This document shows positions 27,278 through 36,679 of a stretch of DNA of 64,000 nt, piece by piece. Position numbers and translations under genes: made by a program. Under the pieces are notes generated by a model. It saw nothing but the letters and a program-made list of their open reading frames with translations. It was not told the DNA's origin and searched no databases. Numbering within the stretch: the first letter of the stretch is position 1; every line of letters starts with the position of its first letter. Source of the stretch: Alicycliphilus sp. UBA6560 (lineage in GTDB: Bacteria; Pseudomonadota; Gammaproteobacteria; Burkholderiales; Burkholderiaceae_C); the NCBI GenBank assembly GCA_002434305.1, contig DJJU01000001.1:62001-126000 (forward strand), given 5' to 3'.

Positions 27278-29164
27278 CTACTGCGGGTACAACTGTTGCT
27301 GGCGCGCTGCTTCCTCGCGCTGGCGGCGCGCCGCCACGCACACCGGGTGGCCGGCCAATGCCGACGACTGGCATTGCTCGTGGATGCACATGGGCCGGGA
27401 CAGGAAACTGGCGGAAGCGCAGGCCTCCTCCGGGCCGGGCACGCGCACGGCGGGCGCCGGGCGTGAGGCTGGCGGGCGCGGTTCGGGCGGCGCTGCGACC
27501 TGCACCGGCGGCTCGGGCGCTGGCGGTGTACGGGGCGCCTCCTCCACGCGGCGTGGCGTGCGGGCGCGGGGCACCGGGGCTACGGCTGCCGGCTGGAGCG
27601 CGGCGGCGGCCTCGCTGGCAGCGGCCTCGGCCTCGCCGGCCGTCGCCTCGGCCAGGGTTGCCTCGGTCTCCGGTGCGGGCAGGGGCTGCGGCGCAGCCGG
27701 CGGCGCCAGCTCGGTGATGATTTCGCTCTCGGGCGTATAGCGCGGGCGCTGCTGGTGCTGCTGACCCCACCACCAGGCCGCGGCCAGCAGCACCAGCAGC
27801 GAGGCACCCATGGCCCACATCAGCCGGGCACGTCCTGCAGCAGCCGCGCTGCCAGGCGCGGAGCGCACGGACTCAGCCGGGCCGGTGGGCGGCGATTCTT
27901 CTGCCGCAGACCGCTGCCTGCCCGCTTTGGATTTGCGCGGCGGCGGTGGATCAAGCGCCAGGTTGCGCGTATCGGCGAACGCCGTCGGGTCCCAGTCGGC
28001 GGCCACGGTCTCGGCGAAAGCCATCGCGCTCTCGGGCTGAGCCTCCGCCTGCTCCAGCGCCGCGGGCGCGGTGTCGCGTGACAGCGGCGCCGAATAGGGC
28101 TGGGACAGCCCCGACAGGTCGATGACCTTGTTACTGGCCACGCCCTGCGCATCCTTGCTCGAAGGCTCGACCCAGACGTCGCCCAGTTCGGCGCGGAAAT
28201 CGAAATGCTCCAGCCCCGCCGGGGCTTCGGTCATGGCCATTTCCTGCAGGAATTCGTCGATGGTCTGCGGCCTGTCTTCGGGCTGCAGCTGCAGGCTGTG
28301 GGCCACGGAATCGATGAAGGGGCGCGAATACTCCACGCCGAACTGCTTGCGCACGGTGCGCGCCACGCGCGAGAACGGCACCATGCGGTCGCGGATGGCA
28401 CGCAGCGTGGCCGGCAGCGGGGTGTCGTTGCACAGGCAGCCGTGCACCACGGCGCCCAGCGAATACAGATCGCTCCAGGGCCCCTGCTGCAACTGCTGGC
28501 CGGCGTCGGTGTACTGCTCGATGGGAGCGTAGTTGACCTTGAGCACCGAGGTCAGCCGCTGCGAGGTGTCGCCGATGACGTGGCGCGCGGCGCCCAGGTC
28601 CAGCAGCACGGGCGGGCCCGAGTCCTGCAAAAAGATGTTGTCCGGCGAGATGTCGCGGTGCAGGGCCTGGCCCTCGTGCAGCACGCGCAGCGCGCTGGTC
28701 ACCGACCACAGCAGCTTGCGCAGCCAGGCCTCGGGCGGCGGCGTGCGCATGTGGGCACGCGCCTGCTTGAGCGTCATGCCGCTGTACAGCGGCATGACCA
28801 TGTAGGCCGTGTGATTGGCCTCCCAGAAACGGAACACCTTGACCAGCGAGGGATGGTCGAACTGCGCCAGCAGGCGGGCCTCGCCCACGAAGGACGCCAG
28901 GCCCGCCTGATAGGACTGTTCGTCCGAGGACGAGCGCACCCACAGCGACTGCCCGTCGGCGCGGCCAGCCAGGGCGGCCGGCATGTATTCCTTGATGGCC
29001 ACGAAGCGCAGCAGCGAATGGTCGAACGCCTGGTAGACCATGCCGAAGCCGCCCACGCCCAGCAGCGCCAGCACCTCGAACTCGCCCAGCCGCGTGCCCG
29101 GCGGCAGGGCGTCGACATGGTGGGCGACGCTGGCGGGGGTGGCTTGGGCAGGAGGGGCGGACAT
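27278..29164 (-). CDS. Transmembrane serine/threonine protein kinase
   Basis: A 628-residue kinase. The cytoplasmic catalytic domain spans about 25-290: glycine loop LGVGGFGMVY at 35-44, AIKEY lysine at 58, HRDISPDN at 169-176 and DLGAAR at 189. HRDIS in place of HRDLK and DLG in place of DFG are variants seen in a bacterial subgroup. A Pro/Ala linker, one membrane helix (about 447-467), and an outer Pro/Ala-rich segment ending in a small cysteine-containing tail (CASASF, CIHEQC, CVAARR) follow. The ATG at 29164 is chosen; one at 29212 is possible. It is divergent from rlmJ. Substrates are unknown. Confidence 0.87.
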   Translation of the reverse strand: MSAPPAQATPASVAHHVDALPPGTRLGEFEVLALLGVGGFGMVYQAFDHSLLRFVAIKEYMPAALAGRADGQSLWVRSSSDEQSYQAGLASFVGEARLLAQFDHPSLVKVFRFWEANHTAYMVMPLYSGMTLKQARAHMRTPPPEAWLRKLLWSVTSALRVLHEGQALHRDISPDNIFLQDSGPPVLLDLGAARHVIGDTSQRLTSVLKVNYAPIEQYTDAGQQLQQGPWSDLYSLGAVVHGCLCNDTPLPATLRAIRDRMVPFSRVARTVRKQFGVEYSRPFIDSVAHSLQLQPEDRPQTIDEFLQEMAMTEAPAGLEHFDFRAELGDVWVEPSSKDAQGVASNKVIDLSGLSQPYSAPLSRDTAPAALEQAEAQPESAMAFAETVAADWDPTAFADTRNLALDPPPPRKSKAGRQRSAAEESPPTGPAESVRSAPGSAAAAGRARLMWAMGASLLVLLAAAWWWGQQHQQRPRYTPESEIITELAPPAAPQPLPAPETEATLAEATAGEAEAAASEAAAALQPAAVAPVPRARTPRRVEEAPRTPPAPEPPVQVAAPPEPRPPASRPAPAVRVPGPEEACASASFLSRPMCIHEQCQSSALAGHPVCVAARRQREEAARQQQLYPQ

Positions 29165-29244
29165 GGATGCGGTGCGGGTGGCTGGGCTCGGCAGCGGTGC
29201 ATTGTGCGTCATCGCGGACGCGGCGCCCTGGTTACCATCGCCGC

Positions 29245-30129
29245 ATGTTTAGTTATCGCCACGCCTTCCACGCAGGCAACCACGCCGACGTGCTCAAGCA
29301 CACGGTGCTCATCGCCACCTTGCAGCATCTGTTGCTCAAGGAGGCCGCGCTCATGGTGCTGGACACCCACGCCGGCGCCGGCCTGTACCGCCTGGACGGC
29401 GACTACGCCAGCACCAGCGGCGAGAGCGCCGACGGCATCGCCCGGCTGCTGGCCGCGCCCGGCCCGCTGGCGCCGGCGCTGCAGGCGTATGTGGACACCG
29501 TGCGCGCCTTCAACCAGGGCCCCCAGGCGCGGGTCTACCCCGGCTCGCCCTTCATCGCCCAGCGCCTGCTGCGCACGCACGACCGCCTGAAGCTGTTCGA
29601 GTTGCACCCCAGCGACGCCCGTGCGCTGGAGCGCAACGTGGAGCAGCTCGAAGCCGGCCGCCAGGTGGCGGTGCTGCGCGAGGACGGCTTCGAGGGCGCC
29701 CGCAAGCTCTTGCCCCCACCGGCCCGCAGGGCGCTTGTGCTGTGCGACCCCAGCTATGAAATCAAGAGCGACTACGGCCGCGTGCAGGACATGCTGCAGG
29801 ACGCCTTGAAGCGCTTTGCCACCGGCGCCTACGCCATCTGGTACCCCATCATTCCGCGCCCGGAGGCGCACGATCTGCCGCGCCGCCTGAAGGCCCTGGC
29901 CACCAAGGCCGGCAAGCCCTGGCTGCACGCCACGCTGACGGTGAAGGGCAGCAAGCTGGCGCCGCCGGCGGCCGGCGACAGCCGCCGCCCCGGGCTGCCG
30001 GCCAGCGGCATGTTCGTGGTCAATCCGCCCTATACCCTGCAGGCTGCCCTGCGCGAGGCGCTGCCCCAGATGGCCGAGCTGCTGGCGCAGGACCGGCACG
30101 CCGGCCACACGCTGGAAGCCGGCGGCTGA
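29245..30129 (+). CDS. rlmJ: 23S rRNA (adenine-2030-N6)-methyltransferase
   Basis: A 294-residue enzyme with the family start FSYRHAFHAGNHADVLKH, a SAM-binding region DTHAGAGLY near residue 40, and the catalytic DPSYE motif (the N6-adenine methyltransferase DPPY type) near residue 170. It methylates A2030 of 23S rRNA before assembly. The ATG at 29245 fits the conserved N-terminus exactly. It ends 6 bases from the converging RlpA-type gene. Confidence 0.93.
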   Translation: MFSYRHAFHAGNHADVLKHTVLIATLQHLLLKEAALMVLDTHAGAGLYRLDGDYASTSGESADGIARLLAAPGPLAPALQAYVDTVRAFNQGPQARVYPGSPFIAQRLLRTHDRLKLFELHPSDARALERNVEQLEAGRQVAVLREDGFEGARKLLPPPARRALVLCDPSYEIKSDYGRVQDMLQDALKRFATGAYAIWYPIIPRPEAHDLPRRLKALATKAGKPWLHATLTVKGSKLAPPAAGDSRRPGLPASGMFVVNPPYTLQAALREALPQMAELLAQDRHAGHTLEAGG

Positions 30130-30135
30130 CGCCGC

Positions 30136-30882
30136 CTAGCGCTTGCGCGGCTTGCGCCGTGCCTTGGGCTTCTGGACGGCCTTGGCGGGCTTGGCGGCCT
30201 TGGTGGGCGGCGCAAGCTGCAGGGCCTCGTCGGCCGCAGCCGCGTCCAGCCCCAGGCTGGAGCCTTCCACCTGCGTCTCCAGGTCCTCGGGACAGTTGTC
30301 GCTGCCCTCGTCCAGGCGCCACAGCTGCACCGGCTTGATGCCCAGGCCGACCATGCCCAGCTCCTCGGCGGCGGCGCGGCTCAGGTCGATGACGCGGCCG
30401 CGCACGAAGGGCCCGCGGTCGTTGATGCGCACCATGACGGTGCGGCCGTTGACCAGGCTGCGCACGCACAGGCGCGCGCCAAAGGGCAGACTGCGGTGCG
30501 CGGCCGTCAGCTCCTCGCGGTCATAACGCTCGCCGTTGGCGGTCCGCCGCCCGTGCAGGCTGTCGGCATACCAGGACGCCTGGCCGCTGCCCAGCAGCAC
30601 CGGAGGTTCAGTGGTCGCAGGCTCGGGCGGCAGGCGCAGACCGGGCGGACCGGAAGTTTCCGCCGGGCCACGCTCGGGCTTGATGCGCAGCGCCGGCTCC
30701 GCCCTGCTGGGCGGCGCCCGCGGCGCAATGCTGGGGGTGGATGCCGGGGCTGTGGCCTCTGGCGCCGCAGCGACAGGCTCTGGCGGCGCAGCCGGCGGCG
30801 CGGCGCAGCCGGCAATCACGGCGGCAGTGGCCACGGCCCAGAGCAGTCGCAGGGAGAGTGGATGCATGGAGATGGCATTCAT
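30136..30882 (-). CDS. RlpA-type septal ring lipoprotein
   Basis: A 248-residue lipoprotein. The signal peptide ends in the lipobox VIAGC, a Pro/Ala-rich linker follows to about residue 105, then the double-psi beta-barrel with ASWYADSLHGRRTANGERYD and INDRGPFVRGRVIDLS, including the catalytic Asp/His region of RlpA lytic transglycosylases. The C-terminus is a Lys/Arg-rich tail rather than a SPOR domain, so septal targeting by SPOR is not expected. Start chosen at MNAISMHP; the next ATG at 30867 is also possible. Confidence 0.85.
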   Translation of the reverse strand: MNAISMHPLSLRLLWAVATAAVIAGCAAPPAAPPEPVAAAPEATAPASTPSIAPRAPPSRAEPALRIKPERGPAETSGPPGLRLPPEPATTEPPVLLGSGQASWYADSLHGRRTANGERYDREELTAAHRSLPFGARLCVRSLVNGRTVMVRINDRGPFVRGRVIDLSRAAAEELGMVGLGIKPVQLWRLDEGSDNCPEDLETQVEGSSLGLDAAAADEALQLAPPTKAAKPAKAVQKPKARRKPRKR

Positions 30883-30930
30883 GCGTTGCGCAAGCAAGGC
30901 ACTTTAGCCGCCCCGGCCCCACGCGCTGTT

Positions 30931-31776
30931 TCAGAGCTTGAGGCGCTCGCAGATGGCCAGCGTGGCCGCGCTCTGGTTCATGGTGTAGAAGTGCAGGCCC
31001 GGCGCGCCGGCGCGCAGCAGCTGCTCGCACAGCTGGGTGACCACGTCCAGGCCAAAGGCGCGGATGCTGGCCACGTCGTCGCCATAGCCCTGCAGACGCA
31101 GCCGGATCCAGCGCGGAATTTCGGCGCCGCAGGCGTCGGAAAAGCGCAGCAGCTGACTGGCTCCGGTGATCGGCATGATGCCCGGCACCACCGGCACGTC
31201 CAGCCCCAGCCGGCGCGTGTCCTGCACGAAGCGCTGGTAGGCGTCGGCGTTGAAGAAGTACTGGGTGATGGCCGAGTCGGCGCCGGCGCGCACCTTGGCG
31301 GCGAAGGCCTGCAGGTCGGCCTCGGCGCTGCGCGCCTGGGGGTGGACCTCGGGGTAGGCCGCCACCTCGATGTGGAAGTCCTTGCCCGTCTCGGCGCGGA
31401 TGAAGGCCACCAGGTCGCTGGCATAGTGGAATTCGCCGCCCACACCGTAGCCGCTGGGCAGGTCGCCGCGCAGGGCGACCAGACGCTTGACGCCCATGGC
31501 CTTGAGCTGTGCCAGCTGCGCGCGCACGCTGTCCCGCGTGGCGCCGATGCACGAGAAGTGCGAGGCCGCATCCACGCCCTCGGCCAGGATCTCGCGCACG
31601 GCGGCGAAGGTGCCCTCCTGCGTGGAGCCGCCGGCGCCGTAGGTGACGGAGCAAAACTGCGGCGCGCGCGCATACAGCTGCTGGCGCACGCCGCGCAGCT
31701 TCTCGGCGCCCTCGGGCATCTTGGGCGGGAAGAATTCGAAGCTGATGGGCAGCAGCGTTGCGGTCGTCGTGCTCAT
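30931..31776 (-). CDS. metF: Methylenetetrahydrofolate reductase
   Basis: A 281-residue FAD enzyme that reduces 5,10-methylene-THF to 5-methyl-THF for methionine synthesis. Family landmarks: SFEFFPPK near the start, TYGAGGST, ALRGDLP and AYPEVHP. CCGGAG is 6 bases before the ATG at 31776, which overlaps the tlyA stop as ATGA. It is the last gene of the ahcY-tlyA-metF operon: ahcY removes S-adenosylhomocysteine, metF feeds remethylation of the resulting homocysteine. Confidence 0.95.
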   Translation of the reverse strand: MSTTTATLLPISFEFFPPKMPEGAEKLRGVRQQLYARAPQFCSVTYGAGGSTQEGTFAAVREILAEGVDAASHFSCIGATRDSVRAQLAQLKAMGVKRLVALRGDLPSGYGVGGEFHYASDLVAFIRAETGKDFHIEVAAYPEVHPQARSAEADLQAFAAKVRAGADSAITQYFFNADAYQRFVQDTRRLGLDVPVVPGIMPITGASQLLRFSDACGAEIPRWIRLRLQGYGDDVASIRAFGLDVVTQLCEQLLRAGAPGLHFYTMNQSAATLAICERLKL

Positions 31777-32780
31777 GCGGCGCTCCGGAGGTCGGCGTGG
31801 ATGAAGAATTCGCGGTTGCCGTCGCCGCCTTCGATGGGGCTGTCCAGCCAGGCGCGCACGCGCAGGCCCAGTTGCTCGCAGGCGGCGCGCAGGCGCTCCT
31901 CGACCTGGGCGTACAGGCTGGCGTCGCGCACGATGCCGCCCTTGCCGACCTGGCCGGGCTGCAGCTCGAACTGGGGCTTGACCAGCATCAGCAGCTGACC
32001 ACCCGGCTGCAGCAGCGGCACCAAGGCCGGCAGCACCAGGGTCAGCGAGATGAAGGACACGTCGCCCGTGATGAACGGGAAGGCAGGCGTGATGTCCACC
32101 TGCTCGCGCCCGGCGCGGCGGCGGCGCACGGTGGGCAGGCTGCCGGCGGCGCGGGCCTGGGCGCGGGCGGCGCGCTCGGCCTTGAAGGCCTCGACCTCGT
32201 GCTCCTTGGCGTCGGCACTGTCGTCGTACTCGTCGTCCACCAAGCCGCCGTTGCGCATCCAGGCGTAGGGGGCCTGGGGCTGGGTGTCGTTGTCTTCGGG
32301 CTCGGCGTCGATGCGCTCGGACAGGGCTTCCTCGCAGGCCTCCTGCAGCGCCTCGGGCGTGAGGTGGCGGGCGTTCACGCCCTCCACGCCGACCACGCGG
32401 GCGTCGGCCTGCAGTCGCTCGTGCAGCTGGCCCTGGCCCACGTCCACGCCGATGACCTGCGCCGCGCCGTGCGCCAACAGGCAGTCGGTGAAACCGCCCG
32501 TGCCCTGACCCACGTCCAGGCAGCGCAGGCCGGCCACGTCGATGCCGGCGGCAGCCAGCGCGCCTTCGAGCTTCAGGCCGCCGCGCGAGAGGTACTTGGC
32601 CTCGGCCGCGTCCAGCAGCTGCACCTGGGCGCCGGGCGGGATGTCGTCGCCGTTCTTGCCCACCTTCTGCCACGGCAGCGTGGCCGCCAGGCGCCATTGC
32701 ACGCCCGCGGCGATCAGCCGCTGGGCCTGCGAGCGGGTGGCCGCATGGCCGCCCTCCACCAAAAACACGTCCGCGCGCAT
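31773..32780 (-). CDS. tlyA: TlyA family rRNA methyltransferase with acidic insertion
   Basis: A 335-residue protein: an S4 RNA-binding domain (RADVFLVEGGHAATRSQAQ...) then an FtsJ-like methyltransferase with DVGQGTGGFTDCLL and GDVSFISL. TlyA proteins 2'-O-methylate rRNA. The usual length is 250-270; the excess is an acidic then basic segment (about residues 165-235, from SERIDAEPEDND to RRRRAGREQ) inserted in the methyltransferase domain. GAGAGGAAGG precedes the ATG at 32780. It sits between ahcY and metF, so its SAM use is placed in a SAM-recycling operon. Confidence 0.88.
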   Translation of the reverse strand: MRADVFLVEGGHAATRSQAQRLIAAGVQWRLAATLPWQKVGKNGDDIPPGAQVQLLDAAEAKYLSRGGLKLEGALAAAGIDVAGLRCLDVGQGTGGFTDCLLAHGAAQVIGVDVGQGQLHERLQADARVVGVEGVNARHLTPEALQEACEEALSERIDAEPEDNDTQPQAPYAWMRNGGLVDDEYDDSADAKEHEVEAFKAERAARAQARAAGSLPTVRRRRAGREQVDITPAFPFITGDVSFISLTLVLPALVPLLQPGGQLLMLVKPQFELQPGQVGKGGIVRDASLYAQVEERLRAACEQLGLRVRAWLDSPIEGGDGNREFFIHADLRSAA

Positions 32781-32796
32781 CGCGCCTTCCTCTCTC

Positions 32797-32888
32797 TTTT
32801 TGATAGCTGCTGGCGCTTGCCACAAGCCGTTTTCAGATGATTTTCATATTGAAAACGGCACAAAACAAGCGCTAGCAGCTATGATTTT
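32797..32888. repeat. Inverted pair of dispersed AGCGCTTG repeats, copy 4
   Basis: TGATAGCTGCTGGCGCTTG on the left and CAAGCGCTAGCAGCTATGA on the right, facing each other around a 48-base centre with its own inverted repeat (CCGTTTTCA / TGAAAACGG). The whole could fold as a long hairpin in the ahcY-tlyA mRNA. Confidence 0.8.
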
Positions 32889-32894
32889 TGACGC

Positions 32895-34340
<1,446 letters not shown>

Positions 34341-34417
34341 GGGTTTTCCTTCGTGAAAGAAGCAGGATGAAAACCACGCGCCTGGGGCGAAAGATACGGC
34401 TCACCGCACAGACAAAG

Positions 34418-34500
34418 CGTGGGCGAGCGTCGTTGCGGTCAGTCGATGTTTCCGAGCCTCACGCCCCGCCGGTTGGGGGCGCTGCAACGCTCCTCGGAAA
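34418..34500 (-). promoter_or_regulatory. S-adenosylhomocysteine (SAH) riboswitch
   Basis: Read leftward, CCGAGGAGCGTTGC opens the element, AGGCTCGG closes helix P1 after a G/C-rich hairpin, and GCAACGACGCTCGCC at the end can pair back to GAGCGTTGC as the pseudoknot. This is the order and sequence of the SAH riboswitch (Rfam RF01057). It stands in the leader of ahcY, its standard location, and by family knowledge turns expression on when SAH is high. Confidence 0.9.
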
Positions 34501-34651
34501 GCGGCGATTTTAATACAGCCGTCTCCCCCTTCAGCCTGCCGGCGCATGAGCCGGGCGACGACCTGCGCGACATGCACCTTCCTACAGCGGCTGCCTGCTG
34601 GCCAGCCATGTAATCAGCACCATGATCAACCCCATGAGAGAGAGCACCCCC

Positions 34652-34885
34652 ATGAAGAACATTCTTGCCATCGGTCTCGTGTCCATTGGCCTCGTCGGCC
34701 TGGTGGGCTGCGACGTGAAGAAGACCCAGGAAGGCAACGTCACGCTGCCCAAATACGAAGTGGAAAAAACCCAGTCGGGCGACGTCACGCTGCCCAAGTA
34801 CGACGTGAAGACGCCCGACGTCAACGTGACCACCGAAAAGAAGGTCATTGAAGTGCCAAAGGTCGAGGTCACGCCAGCCAAGTGA
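34652..34885 (+). CDS. Small lipoprotein with internal repeat
   Basis: A 77-residue protein. The signal peptide MKNILAIGLVSIGLVGLVGC ends in a lipobox (LVGC). The mature part holds two near-identical 16-residue units (KTQEGNVTLPKYEV and KTQSGDVTLPKYDV) followed by shorter TPDVNVTT and EVPKVEVTP echoes. The ATG at 34652 is chosen over 34622 because GAGAGAG precedes it and the signal peptide begins there. Between the riboswitch and prfC, it is monocistronic. The family is unknown to me; the repeated beta-strand-like units suggest an extended envelope protein. Confidence 0.75.
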   Translation: MKNILAIGLVSIGLVGLVGCDVKKTQEGNVTLPKYEVEKTQSGDVTLPKYDVKTPDVNVTTEKKVIEVPKVEVTPAK

Positions 34886-35000
34886 TCGGCAGGGGCAGGA
34901 CCGCCGCGCCGGCCGGTCGCTGCCCCCTGCGCGTGGCACGGGATAATCGCGGGTTTCCCATCCCTTTTGCGCCGCGCGAGCCCGTGCGGCCTCTGCCCGA

Positions 35001-36635
35001 ATGCCCGCACCGTTCCTCGCCGAAACCCGGCGGCGCCGCACTTTTGCCATCATTTCCCACCCGGACGCGGGCAAGACCACGCTGACGGAAAAGCTGCTGC
35101 TGTTTTCCGGCGCCATCCAGATCGCTGGTGCCGTGAAAGGCCGCAAAGCCAGCCGCCATGCCACGTCCGACTGGATGGAGATTGAGAAGCAGCGCGGCAT
35201 CTCGGTGGCCTCGTCGGTCATGCAGATGAGCTACCGCAAGCACGTCATCAACCTGCTGGACACGCCGGGCCACAAGGACTTCTCGGAAGACACGTACCGC
35301 GTGCTGACGGCCGTGGACTCGGCGCTGATGGTGATCGACGCCGCTAACGGCGTGGAAACCCAAACGCGCCGGCTGATCGAGGTCTGCCGCCAGCGCGACA
35401 CGCCCATCATCACCTTCGTCAACAAGATGGACCGCGAGGTGCGCGACCCGCTGGACATCCTGGACGAGGTCGAACGCGAGCTGGGCATGCCCTGCTGCCC
35501 CATGACCTGGCCGGTGGGCCAGGGCCGGCAGTTCGGCGGCATCATCGACCTGCGCACGCGCACCATGACGGTGTTCCAGCCCGGCAGCGAGAAGCGCCCG
35601 GAGGACTTTGAGGTCATCTCTTTGAGCGAGGCCGACAAGCTGCGCGCGCGCTTCGGCCAGACCTTCGACGACGCGCTGGAGAGCATGGAACTGGCCGTGG
35701 GCGCATCCGCCGCGTGGAGCCACGAGGAATTCCTGGCGGCCAAGCTCACGCCGGTGTTCTTCGGCTCGGGCGTGAACAACTTTGGCGTGAAAGAAGTGCT
35801 GGACGCGGTGGTGGACATGTCGCCCCCGCCCGGCCCGCGCACCAGCACGCTGGTCGTGAACAAACAGCCCGTCGAAAAGACCGTGCACCCCGAGGACGAG
35901 GGTTTTGCCGGCGTGGTCTTCAAAGTGCAGGCCAACATGGACGCCAACCACCGCGACCGCATCGCCTTCGTGCGGGTGGCCTCGGGCAAGTACACGCCCG
36001 GCATGAAGATGCGCGTGCAGCGCACGGGCAAGGAGCTGCGCCCCACCAGCGTCGTCACCTTCATGAGCCAGCGCCGCGAGGCGGTGGAAGAGGCTTATGC
36101 GGGCGACATCATCGGCTTTACCACCCACGGCGGCGTGCAGCTGGGCGACACCATCACCGACGGCGCGCAGCTGCAGTTCACCGGCCTACCCTTCTTCGCC
36201 CCCGAGATGTTCATGACCGTGGTACTGAAGAACCCGCTGCGCACCAAACAGCTGCAGCAGGGGCTGATGCAGCTGGGAGAAGAAGGCGCCATCCAGGTCT
36301 TCAAACCCGAGGCCGGCGGCAACATGCTGCTGGGGGCGGTAGGGCAGTTGCAGTTTGAGGTGGTGCAGCATCGGTTGAATACCGAGTACGACTGCGATAT
36401 CCGGCTGGAAGGCTGCCAGTACACGGGCGCCCGCTGGATCACGGCGGATGCGCAGCAAGAACTGCGTGAGTTTGAAAACGCCTATCCGCTGCGGATGGCG
36501 CGGGATGCGGCGGATACGCTGGCTTATCTGTGCACTTCGCCCTATGACGTGCGGCTGGCGCAGGAGCGGTTTCCGAAGATTCATTTTCATCCGCTGCGGG
36601 AGCATGCGGGGTTGGCGTTGCAGGCGGCGGCTTAG
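35001..36635 (+). CDS. prfC: Peptide chain release factor 3
   Basis: A 544-residue translational GTPase that removes RF1/RF2 from ribosomes after termination. G1 loop SHPDAGKTTLT near residue 20, G2/G3 region with DTPGHKDFSEDTYR, and NKMD (G4) are intact; domains II and III follow to ..HFHPLREH. The start at 35001 gives the conserved RRRTFAIISHPDAG context. From about 36340 the codon choice becomes less C-biased, with many GCG/CTG/TTG/GAT choices, just before the AT-rich insertion that follows; the protein itself looks intact. Confidence 0.95.
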   Translation: MPAPFLAETRRRRTFAIISHPDAGKTTLTEKLLLFSGAIQIAGAVKGRKASRHATSDWMEIEKQRGISVASSVMQMSYRKHVINLLDTPGHKDFSEDTYRVLTAVDSALMVIDAANGVETQTRRLIEVCRQRDTPIITFVNKMDREVRDPLDILDEVERELGMPCCPMTWPVGQGRQFGGIIDLRTRTMTVFQPGSEKRPEDFEVISLSEADKLRARFGQTFDDALESMELAVGASAAWSHEEFLAAKLTPVFFGSGVNNFGVKEVLDAVVDMSPPPGPRTSTLVVNKQPVEKTVHPEDEGFAGVVFKVQANMDANHRDRIAFVRVASGKYTPGMKMRVQRTGKELRPTSVVTFMSQRREAVEEAYAGDIIGFTTHGGVQLGDTITDGAQLQFTGLPFFAPEMFMTVVLKNPLRTKQLQQGLMQLGEEGAIQVFKPEAGGNMLLGAVGQLQFEVVQHRLNTEYDCDIRLEGCQYTGARWITADAQQELREFENAYPLRMARDAADTLAYLCTSPYDVRLAQERFPKIHFHPLREHAGLALQAAA

Positions 36636-36679
36636 GCCGCGTATTGTCCGACCACGACCGGCATCCAAAATATTAGAAC

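Noticed and set aside
30931..32823. A single 630-codon frame spanning tlyA and metF
   Set aside because: Only its last 281 codons are MetF; the first part is the wrong frame of tlyA, and a proper metF start with a ribosome site exists at 31776.
34418..34500. SAM riboswitch rather than SAH riboswitch
   Set aside because: The paired segments match the SAH aptamer with its pseudoknot, and the gene downstream is ahcY, the usual SAH-controlled gene.
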